Assembly: GCA_964587555.1 (NCBI GenBank)
Contig: CAZPLR010000037.1
Location: 1-19,765 of the forward strand
Length of the DNA stretch: 19,765 nt
Direction of reading: 5' to 3'
Origin: JAHHTP01 sp964587555
GTDB taxonomy: Bacteria; Bacillota; Clostridia; Oscillospirales; Ruminococcaceae
Part shown: piece after piece, positions 1 to 5,828 of the stretch
How positions within the stretch are numbered: position 1 is the first letter of the stretch
Layout: every line of letters starts with the position of its first letter
Position numbers and translations under genes: made by a program
The notes under the pieces: model-generated
What the model was told of the DNA's origin: nothing
Database searches by the model: none
Seen by the model: only the letters and a program-made list of their open reading frames with translations

Positions 1-191
1 GCGGCGCGGTCGCCCGGCTCTATGTCGACATGCAGGCTGTTTAAGCAATTTGGGCAGTGGCTGCGGTGATTCGTTCCCGCCATATCCGGCGTGACCAGCC
101 TGCCGCAGACATTACAGGTAAAGCTGTCGCTGCACGGATGGGTTTTATAGCAGCCTTTTTCAAACTGTTTCCTCTTGTTTTCTCGATTCAT
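1..191 (-). CDS. RNHCP-domain zinc-ribbon protein (partial, C-terminus off the left edge)
   Basis: The reading frame starts at an ATG at 191 and runs off the left edge, leaving about 63 residues. It begins MNRENKRKQFEKGCYK and then shows a zinc-ribbon pattern: CNVCGRLV at about 27-34, followed by NHRSHCPNCL at about 42-51. The two Cys-x-x-Cys knuckles and the RSHCP stretch match the RNHCP domain family, with Ser in place of the first Asn. The family is small (roughly 100 residues) and its biochemical role is unknown to me; a nucleic-acid or ribosome-linked role is only a guess from the neighbour. The start lies 4 bp after the rsgA stop, and the G-rich end of rsgA supplies the ribosome site, so the two genes are almost certainly co-transcribed and translationally coupled. 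Confidence 0.82.
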   Translation of the reverse strand, partial: MNRENKRKQFEKGCYKTHPCSDSFTCNVCGRLVTPDMAGTNHRSHCPNCLNSLHVDIEPGDRA

Positions 192-195
192 CCAA

Positions 196-1263
196 TCACC
201 CCCTGCCCTTGCTCTGCTGAAGCCGTCTGCGGTTTTTGGAAATCTGCTTGAACTTTTCCTGTTTGCGCTGTAAGAGCGCGTCGGCACGCGTACTTGCGTC
301 CGACTCCCATTTCAGGTTCAGGTAGGTTTCCAACCGTTTGGGATCGAGTGCGCCGGACGCTATTGCCGCTTTGACTGCGCAGCCCGGCTCGGTCTGATGG
401 CGGCAGTCGGAAAAGCGGCAACGCGCGATATAATACTCCACATCCGCAAAGTTTTGGTTCAGACCTTCGTCTGCCTTCCAAAGCCCCAGCTCCCGCATAC
501 CGGGCGTGTCGATTACCAGCGCGCCGCTTGGCAGCAGGAACATCTGCCGGCGGACGGTGGTATGGCGGCCCTTATCATCGCTTTTGCGGATGCTGCCGGT
601 TTCCATCAGAGCTTCTCCGGCAAGCGCGTTTAACAGGCTCGATTTTCCGACGCCGGAGGATCCTAAAAAGGCGACGGTCTGTCCGGCGGTCAGATATGGC
701 GTTAACGTGTCCAATCCCGCTCCTGTCAACGCGCTGACTGGGCAGACCGGCAGATCGCCTGCGGCCTCCTTTGCCTTGGAAAGATAAACGTTGATATCCG
801 AAACCAGATCGATCTTGGTTAAGAGAACCACCGGTTTTGCGCCGGAGCCGCGCGCAGCTGTGAGATAGCGCGTTAGGCGTTTGACGTTAAAATCGAGGTT
901 TGCCGACTGAAGCAAAAACACGGTGTCGATATTGGCGCAGACCGCTTGCTCCCCTTTGGTTGGATTCGGGTCGCGCCTAACGAAGTAGCTTTTGCGCGGA
1001 CAGGTAGACAGGATGATGCTGTCGGAATTTTGCTGCGGCAGGATCGTAACATAGTCGCCGACGGTTGGAAATTCCTCTCCCGATAGATAGTATTCCTTTG
1101 TTTTCAGTCTTGCGAAGGTAAAGCCGGTTTGGGTTACAAGCTCATAGCGGTCGCGATGGACCGCAATAACGCGGGCGAGGTTTTCATGGCTGATAGGAAA
1201 GTTATCGCTCCCGTAACGGGATAACAGGTTCTTTTGTGTGTTTTCGGTAGATTTGTTCTGCAA
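196..1263 (-). CDS. rsgA: Ribosome small-subunit-dependent GTPase A (RsgA/YjeQ)
   Basis: This is a GTPase that acts late in 30S subunit maturation in the cytoplasm. Counting from the TTG at 1263 (355 aa), an OB-fold region covers about 30-90. The circularly permuted GTPase follows: G4 TKID 149-152, G1 GSSGVGKS 201-208, G2 GRHTT 232-236 and G3 DTPG 252-255. A zinc knuckle follows at C282, C287, H289 and C295, and the C-terminal tail is basic. The N-terminal extension before the OB fold resembles the longer clostridial RsgA form. Start choice: TTG at 1263 has GGAGGG seven bases upstream. ATG at 1281 (361 aa) has no good site, and ATG at 1326 (376 aa) has GGAGAG but only about 3 bases of spacing. 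Longer versions of the frame up to 1608 run through hairpins and are not coding. It is followed 4 bp later by the RNHCP gene. Confidence 0.93.
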   Translation of the reverse strand: MQNKSTENTQKNLLSRYGSDNFPISHENLARVIAVHRDRYELVTQTGFTFARLKTKEYYLSGEEFPTVGDYVTILPQQNSDSIILSTCPRKSYFVRRDPNPTKGEQAVCANIDTVFLLQSANLDFNVKRLTRYLTAARGSGAKPVVLLTKIDLVSDINVYLSKAKEAAGDLPVCPVSALTGAGLDTLTPYLTAGQTVAFLGSSGVGKSSLLNALAGEALMETGSIRKSDDKGRHTTVRRQMFLLPSGALVIDTPGMRELGLWKADEGLNQNFADVEYYIARCRFSDCRHQTEPGCAVKAAIASGALDPKRLETYLNLKWESDASTRADALLQRKQEKFKQISKNRRRLQQSKGRG

Positions 1264-1395
1264 AGGGATTCCCTCCAACATAAATAAAATGTAGTTTGCG
1301 GATGACGATTGTACAAAGCATAACATTCTCTCCTTTCCTAAAGTACTGCTGCAAAAATTTTGCAGTGCAATTGGCGGCTTTTTGAAAATGGGCGC

Positions 1396-1450
1396 AAAAA
1401 TCCCGCAGGAAACGGCTTTTCGGCTGTGGAAAAGCGTCGTTCTCTGCGGG
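1396..1450 (-). terminator. Long nested hairpin followed by ATTTTT, upstream of rsgA
   Basis: Read on the minus strand, CCCGCAG (1450-1444) pairs with CTGCGGG (1408-1402). Inside it, AACG pairs with CGTT and GCTTTTC pairs with GAAAAGC around a 7-base loop. ATTTTTG follows directly. That makes about 18 pairs in a 49-base hairpin with a short U tract. It is either an intrinsic terminator insulating rsgA or part of a structured leader RNA. Confidence 0.5.
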
Positions 1451-1507
1451 AAAAGCAGGACGCCAGGGCGTCGGGGAAGCGCGCGGCTGCGATGATAAAA
1501 AGGCAGC

Positions 1508-1531
1508 AAAAAAGGCGCGTCCCAACGCGCC
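1508..1531 (-). terminator. Strong intrinsic terminator in the rsgA upstream region
   Basis: On the minus strand GGCGCGT (1531-1525), loop TGGG and ACGCGCC (1520-1514) form a perfect 7-bp GC-rich stem, followed at once by TTTTTT (1513-1508). This is a textbook rho-independent terminator about 230 nt downstream of the promoter at 1748-1776. Confidence 0.8.
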
Positions 1532-1579
1532 AAGTAAACGATATGACAGCGAAAGGTCGTCTTGCGGTATCTGCGCACC

Positions 1580-1614
1580 AAAATAAAACGTCCGTCCGGA
1601 CGCTTCACGGCGTC
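1580..1614 (-). promoter_or_regulatory. Overlapping hairpins: possible antiterminator/terminator pair
   Basis: On the minus strand the first hairpin is GACGC (1614-1610), loop CGTGAA, GCGTC (1603-1599). The second is CGTCC (1602-1598), loop GGAC, GGACG (1593-1589), followed by TTTTATTTT (1588-1580). Bases 1599-1602 belong to both stems, so they cannot form together. That is the arrangement of a terminator with an alternative fold. No known riboswitch class was recognised. Confidence 0.45.
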
Positions 1615-1632
1615 AAATACCGATGTTCGGTT

Positions 1633-1665
1633 TTAGGAAAAAGCCACCTCATAAATAACCGACAT
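1633..1665 (-). CDS. Possible 10-residue leader peptide
   Basis: The short frame MSVIYEVAFS starts at an ATG at 1665 and stops at 1633. AAAGGGG lies 8 bases before the start. It sits in the transcript of the consensus promoter at 1748-1776 and ends about 19 nt before the alternative hairpins at 1614-1580. Placement and ribosome site suggest a leader peptide, but there is no run of a regulatory codon. It could equally be a chance frame within a non-coding RNA. Confidence 0.3.
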   Translation of the reverse strand: MSVIYEVAFS

Positions 1666-1747
1666 AATCACAACCCCTTTCGTATGGATTTGATTTTCTG
1701 ATCGATGCTTCCCGAAGGGAAACTCGGGAGGATGATCTATCGTCCTC

Positions 1748-1776
1748 ATTATACCATGGAAAAATACGGCTGTCAA
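1748..1776 (-). promoter_or_regulatory. Consensus sigma-A promoter just after the queG-like stop
   Basis: On the minus strand TTGACA (1776-1771), a 17-bp spacer and TATAAT (1753-1748) match consensus exactly. The -35 box lies immediately after the stop codon of the QueG-like gene. Transcription would start near 1741 and enter the 480-base region before rsgA, which holds the leader ORF and three hairpins but no recognisable gene. Confidence 0.85.
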
Positions 1777-1777
1777 C

Positions 1778-2632
1778 CTATTTTTGCAGACTATCCTGCT
1801 CGTCCTGTCTTTCCCTTTTCTCTTTTTGCCCCACCAGCGCAAGGTTGCGGCGGATGACCGCCTCGCCGCGCCAAGCAAACGCGCGGTCGGAAAGCAGCTC
1901 TGAAACGTTTTCTTTGGTGATGACCGGGACGGCGTTATGATAAAACGCTTGGATCGGGGTCTTTTTCGGACACCTATTATACGGGCAGACGGTCTGACAC
2001 CGGTCACATCCCCAAACATAGCCGTTTTTCCGGATCGCCTCCTCTTCATCGGGGGAGAGCGGTTTTTTCTTTTGGGTTAGGGCGGAGATGCAGCGGGAAA
2101 AATCCTTCCCGCTGTCCGAAAGCGCGTTCCCCGGGCATGCCTTGACGCAGGCGTTGCAGCCGATGCAGCATGTTATCTTTTGACATCCGGCGGCAAAATC
2201 GTAATCGGTGACAAGCTCTCCCAAAAAGCAGTAGGATCCGTAGACCGGATGCAGCAAAAGCCCGTTTTTGCCGATTGCGCCGAGTCCCGCCATTGCGGCG
2301 GACAGGATTTCAGGGATCGGAGAGCTGTCGGTGAACGGGACGAACTGCGCGTGAAAGGCGTTTTCACAGTCGCGCGCGAGGTCTTTTAACAGCTCGCCGA
2401 CGACCGTATGGTAGTCCGGTACAACGGCGTAAAGCGAGATATTGCGCTCTGGGAATGGGGCGATGTAGTATGGGAACAGCATCATGATGACCGTTTTGGC
2501 GTTTTGCGGCAGCCTTTTGATCCCGCGGCAGGGGATTAAGCTGTCCTTTACGGCGGAAAATGGCAGAAAACCAAAATCCGGGATGCCGTAGACGGCGGAT
2601 AAGCTTTGAAAAAGCGCTTGATCAGATGGCAT
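1778..2632 (-). CDS. QueG-like 4Fe-4S double-cluster protein (short epoxyqueuosine reductase-like)
   Basis: This 284-aa cytoplasmic iron-sulfur protein belongs to the epoxyqueuosine reductase (QueG) superfamily, whose founding member carries out the last step of queuosine synthesis in tRNA using cobalamin. It shows the DSSPIPE segment at 102-108, matching the QueG catalytic-Asp region, then GLGAIGKNGLLL and GSYCFLGEL. Cluster one is C156, C159, C162 and C166 (CxxCxxCxxxCP); cluster two has C209, C212 and C216 with C181. QueG proper is usually nearer 350 residues with a C-terminal HEAT-like region; this protein stops soon after the second cluster. It may be a short QueG or a related reductase of unknown substrate. 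The start at 2632 has AAAGGA five to six bases upstream. No other queuosine gene is visible. Confidence 0.82.
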   Translation of the reverse strand: MPSDQALFQSLSAVYGIPDFGFLPFSAVKDSLIPCRGIKRLPQNAKTVIMMLFPYYIAPFPERNISLYAVVPDYHTVVGELLKDLARDCENAFHAQFVPFTDSSPIPEILSAAMAGLGAIGKNGLLLHPVYGSYCFLGELVTDYDFAAGCQKITCCIGCNACVKACPGNALSDSGKDFSRCISALTQKKKPLSPDEEEAIRKNGYVWGCDRCQTVCPYNRCPKKTPIQAFYHNAVPVITKENVSELLSDRAFAWRGEAVIRRNLALVGQKEKRERQDEQDSLQK

Positions 2633-2725
2633 AATAGTCCTTTCAATTGCAAATAACGTATGATTTTTTCTTTGTGTGCATATGGTATTGTGAAAAAATG
2701 GGCTTATAGAGAGAGGAGCGGGGTT

Positions 2726-3637
2726 ATGAAAAAAAGACGGCGCGGCGTGATTCGGCTTTCGCTGCCTGCTATGGCGGGCATTTTGCTTTGCTGCTTAGCG
2801 GCGCTCTGGTTTGGTGTCTGCAAAAGCGCCGCTGTGCGTACCGCCGGAGTGGGCAGCCCTTCGGCAGAGGAAGCTGTGCAGACGCTGCCGATTATTATGT
2901 ACCACCACCTGTCGGAAAATCCGGAAAAGCTTGGGGATTACACCGTTTCACCGGCGCAGTTTGAATCGGATTTACAGATGATACAAAGTCTTGGCTACAC
3001 CGCGATCTCGCTTGCGCAGCTTCGGGATTACTATGAAAACGGGACGCCGCTGCCCGAAAAGAGCGTGTTGATTACCTTTGACGACGGGTACTACAGCGTT
3101 TATGTTTACGCCTATCCTCTGCTCAAAAAGTACGATATGCCGGCGGTCAGCTTTATTTTGGGCTACTATACCCAGATGTACTCCGACGGGGAGAAGCAGA
3201 ACGTCGCTTACGCGCATATGACGTGGGAGCAGCTAAGGGAGATGCGCGAAAGCGGGTATATGGAGCTTGGAAGCCATTCCTATAACCTGCATATGCTCAA
3301 GGGGCAGGGAAAACGCTACGGGATATCGATCAACGCCGGAGAGGATGAAAACGCTTACTGTGACGCAGTGGGCGAGGATTTATGCACGCTGTCAAATTGG
3401 ATGTACGAGGAGCTTGGTTTTCAGCCGGATGCGTTTGCCTATCCGTTCGGCGCAATCTGCCGCCAGTCCTATCCGCTTTTGGATCAAATGGGCTTTCGTT
3501 TTGCTTTTACCTGTGAGGAGAAGGTAAACTGTCTCTGCAAAGCGGATATTGATAGCAAGCCGGTTTTGCTTGGGCGGTTTAACCGCGCGAGCCGTTACAG
3601 CACATGGGAGTTTTTTCATAAGATGAAGATGACCTAA
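2726..3637 (+). CDS. Membrane-anchored polysaccharide deacetylase (carbohydrate esterase family 4)
   Basis: The 303-aa protein has a basic N-terminus, one membrane segment at about 11-31, a short linker and a NodB-type deacetylase domain from about 54 to the end. Family motifs are visible: IIMYHHL near 56-62, TFDDGY at 117-122 (catalytic and metal Asp), SHSYNLH at 183-189 (metal His residues) and AYPFG at 238-242. Such enzymes remove acetyl groups from cell-wall or secreted polysaccharide; here the catalytic domain should face outside the membrane. The exact substrate cannot be told. The start at 2726 is chosen because GAGGAG lies about 9 bases upstream and the lysine/arginine-rich signal anchor begins there; an in-frame codon at 2660 lacks a good site. 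I see no clear terminator before the next gene. Confidence 0.9.
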   Translation: MKKRRRGVIRLSLPAMAGILLCCLAALWFGVCKSAAVRTAGVGSPSAEEAVQTLPIIMYHHLSENPEKLGDYTVSPAQFESDLQMIQSLGYTAISLAQLRDYYENGTPLPEKSVLITFDDGYYSVYVYAYPLLKKYDMPAVSFILGYYTQMYSDGEKQNVAYAHMTWEQLREMRESGYMELGSHSYNLHMLKGQGKRYGISINAGEDENAYCDAVGEDLCTLSNWMYEELGFQPDAFAYPFGAICRQSYPLLDQMGFRFAFTCEEKVNCLCKADIDSKPVLLGRFNRASRYSTWEFFHKMKMT

Positions 3638-3710
3638 AACAATGCTTTTCTGCCTAAAAACGGTGGAGCGGGCGACGGCAATTTCTATAGGCGAAATTTT
3701 AGAAAAACAG

Positions 3711-3739
3711 TTGCAATTCCTTTTCCGATATGGTATTAT
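3711..3739 (+). promoter_or_regulatory. Sigma-A promoter for the MFS transporter gene
   Basis: TTGCAA (3711-3716), a 17-bp spacer ending in TGG, and TATTAT (3734-3739) lie about 90 bp before the ATG at 3829. This gives the MFS gene its own promoter. Confidence 0.7.
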
Positions 3740-3828
3740 GCGCGCAGATGGAGCGTTTTTGCAGATAGAACGTTCATCGATAAAAAAGGGGAAAGCACTG
3801 CGGCGCGTTCGCGGCGGAAAGGAATCGG

Positions 3829-5187
3829 ATGAAAAAATTAAAACAGATGCTGGATACTTCCGTTTTTCGGGTGGTTTTCAGCAAAGACGAGATGGGGCGC
3901 GGGCGTTTTTACGTCCTGATGTCCGGCATTTTAGGCACTGTTTTCAGTGCGTTTGTAAGCGGCACCTTCTACACAGGCTTTCTGCTTGCGATGGGGATCG
4001 ATATCGTCAATATCGGTATTGTTACCAGTATATCATTGATCACAAGCTTTTTCAACCTTTTTTCGCCGATGCTGTTAAACCGCTTTCCAAAGCGGAAAAA
4101 GCTTTTGATCATCACCAGAATCGGCTATCATGTGTTCAATATCCTCGGCATCACGCTGCTGCCGTTTCTGCCGCTTTCGGTAAACGGCAAGATTGTGATG
4201 GTCTGTGTCTGCGTATTCATTTCGGGCGCGATCTCCAATCTGACCGCGCCGGGCTATTCCACATGGCATATCAGCTACACGCCGACCGACGAGATGCGCA
4301 CCAACTTTTTCTCGCTCCAGATGATCATCAACGGGGTGGTCTCGGCGGCTGTGGTGCTGATCTCCGGACAGGTGGCGAACATTGTCACCGCGTTGGGGCA
4401 CGAGGTTGGGTTCATCGTCGTTTTGCGTATTGTGGCGTTTGCGGTTGCTCTTTTTGAGGTCTACTGCCTGACCCGCCCGAGAGAGCCGGAATACAAGCAG
4501 ACCGGAACCGGCACCTCGTTTGTCGCGATCTTCCGCGAGCCGTTTCGGTACAAATTTTTCCTTCTGACGGTGGTGATCGTCTTTGTCTGGAACTTTTCGG
4601 CATACCTCTCCTCGTCGGCGTGGTCGGCTTATGTACTGGATACGCTTCGGATTTCCTATGGCGAGATTACGCTGATCGATTCGCTTTATTGCATCTTTCT
4701 GCTGGTGCTTGTGCCGCAGTGGCGGAAATACTTAGGGCATCATTCGCTTTTGCGGGTGCTGATGCTCGGAATGCTGACCTATGTGCCAACACTTTTGCTT
4801 GCGGTGGTCAGCACTCCGGCAAACGCGTTTTGGATCTATCCGGTGATGCGTATTTTGCAGCATATCAACGGCACCTGCCTGAATCTTTGCATGACCAATC
4901 TGCCGTGGTATCATATGCCGCTCAAGGACAGGACGACCTGTCTTGCGTTTTACACGCTCTGCGCAAACCTGTTCGCGTTTTTAGGACAGGTCTGCGGCAC
5001 GGCGATTATCGCGGCGGCAGGGGACAAAACCTACCGTATCCTGCCGTTTTTGGAGCTGGGCGGCGTGCAGATGACCCTGCTTTTGCAAAGTGGGCTCGTT
5101 TTGCTTATCGTGCTGTATATTGCGCTGATGCGCAGAAGGCTAGAGAGCGCCAAAGATGCCGAAAGCCAGCTCGAAGCCGCCGAGTAA
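3829..5187 (+). CDS. MFS-type membrane transporter
   Basis: The 452-aa polytopic membrane protein has roughly 12 hydrophobic segments spread along its whole length. A cytoplasmic amphipathic N-terminus precedes the first segment (about 26-50), and a charged loop with RPREPEYKQ near 220 separates two halves, as in the major facilitator superfamily. A basic NRFPKRKK loop sits between segments 2 and 3, the usual place of the MFS signature. The substrate is not recognisable. The start at 3829 has AAAGGA five bases upstream. The 3' end overlaps the ytaF-like gene on the opposite strand by 48 bp, and the C-terminal tail is hydrophilic. Confidence 0.85.
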   Translation: MKKLKQMLDTSVFRVVFSKDEMGRGRFYVLMSGILGTVFSAFVSGTFYTGFLLAMGIDIVNIGIVTSISLITSFFNLFSPMLLNRFPKRKKLLIITRIGYHVFNILGITLLPFLPLSVNGKIVMVCVCVFISGAISNLTAPGYSTWHISYTPTDEMRTNFFSLQMIINGVVSAAVVLISGQVANIVTALGHEVGFIVVLRIVAFAVALFEVYCLTRPREPEYKQTGTGTSFVAIFREPFRYKFFLLTVVIVFVWNFSAYLSSSAWSAYVLDTLRISYGEITLIDSLYCIFLLVLVPQWRKYLGHHSLLRVLMLGMLTYVPTLLLAVVSTPANAFWIYPVMRILQHINGTCLNLCMTNLPWYHMPLKDRTTCLAFYTLCANLFAFLGQVCGTAIIAAAGDKTYRILPFLELGGVQMTLLLQSGLVLLIVLYIALMRRRLESAKDAESQLEAAE

Positions 5188-5745
5188 TAGCAGCAGCAGA
5201 TTGGAAACAAGGACGGTTTTGCGCTTGGTAAAGCGCTGTTCTAACCACTTTGCGCATAGAACGCCGATATATGCCGCGATAAAAGCGAAAAACAGGGTGA
5301 AAGCAGTGATGATCGCCGGGGAAAGTCCGCCGACGCCCGCCGCGGCGCCAAGCCCCACGTTGTTGACAGCCAAGGAGAGCGAGAGCAGCAATAGCCGTCC
5401 GACACCGTTATGGGGCAGCGCGTGTTTTTTCTCCTTGACGCTTTCCGGTTTTGCGCGCAGTTCGTTTCCGATCGTGTAAAGCGAAAGCAGGGTGAACAAC
5501 GCGCCGGCGCAGCAGCGCGCGGCATTCGAGGGAATATAGCCGGCAAGCAATTTTCCGAAAACCGTGCTTGCCGAGGTGAATATGGTGGAAAAAAGCGCGA
5601 CGCAGGATATTTTAAAGAAACGAGAGCGTTTTGAGAACAGCTCGCCCTGTGAAGCAGCGGCGAGCAGAACATCCAGATTGGCGCTGAAGCAGACAAACAG
5701 GATTCCGGCGATCTCTCCCGCGTCGAATTCCCAAAAATCAGGCAT
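5140..5745 (-). CDS. ytaF: YtaF/MntP-family membrane protein (sporulation membrane protein or cation efflux)
   Basis: The 201-aa protein has about six hydrophobic segments in two halves separated by a charged loop near 100-112 (KPESVKEKKHAL). Each half carries a related motif: SANLDVLLAAASQG near 22-35 and SLAVNNVGLGAAAG near 127-140, matching the internally duplicated MntP/YtaF family. MntP members export Mn2+; YtaF members are called sporulation membrane proteins, with function not settled. The start at 5745 has GGGAGG seven bases upstream, but that site lies inside the stem of the hairpin at 5754-5811. The last 48 bp overlap the convergent MFS gene. No strong promoter of its own is seen, so it may depend on read-through from the hydrolase gene. 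Confidence 0.85.
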   Translation of the reverse strand: MPDFWEFDAGEIAGILFVCFSANLDVLLAAASQGELFSKRSRFFKISCVALFSTIFTSASTVFGKLLAGYIPSNAARCCAGALFTLLSLYTIGNELRAKPESVKEKKHALPHNGVGRLLLLSLSLAVNNVGLGAAAGVGGLSPAIITAFTLFFAFIAAYIGVLCAKWLEQRFTKRKTVLVSNLLLLLLGGFELAFGIFGAL

Positions 5746-5811
5746 GAAAAATCCTCCCTTCCAAGGTCCGAAGCAATTGGCTTACGCCATACTATGGACT
5801 TGGGAAGGGAG
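5746..5811 (-). promoter_or_regulatory. Long hairpin that includes the ytaF ribosome site
   Basis: On the minus strand CTCCCTTCC (5811-5803) pairs with GGAAGGGAG (5762-5754), extended by AAG/CTT and TCC/GGA with single-base bulges. The apical part holds a small TGGC-GTAA-GCCA hairpin with a GNRA loop. GATTTTTC and the ATG follow directly. The stem takes up the GGGAGG ribosome site of the ytaF-like gene and, with five U residues after it, also looks like an intrinsic terminator for the hydrolase gene. It does not match the yybP-ykoY manganese riboswitch as I know it. Confidence 0.65.
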
Positions 5812-5828
5812 TTGTGATTTTTACAGGC

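Noticed and set aside
1264..1608. N-terminal extension of rsgA up to 1608
   Set aside because: The extra residues match no family, run through the terminator hairpin at 1508-1531 and the nested hairpin at 1402-1450, and lack a ribosome site at 1608. The GGAGGG site supports a start near 1263-1281.
1360..1701. 113-residue plus-strand open frame in the rsgA upstream region
   Set aside because: No ribosome site, low-complexity basic composition, and it is the reverse complement of hairpins and a promoter that read well on the minus strand.
3642..4457. 271-residue plus-strand frame overlapping the MFS gene
   Set aside because: It is a frame-shifted shadow, rich in His, Arg and Cys, of the well-supported transporter gene and has no family signature.
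5746..5811. yybP-ykoY manganese riboswitch
   Set aside because: Considered because of the MntP-type gene, but the element is too small and the conserved loop sequences I know for that class are not visible.
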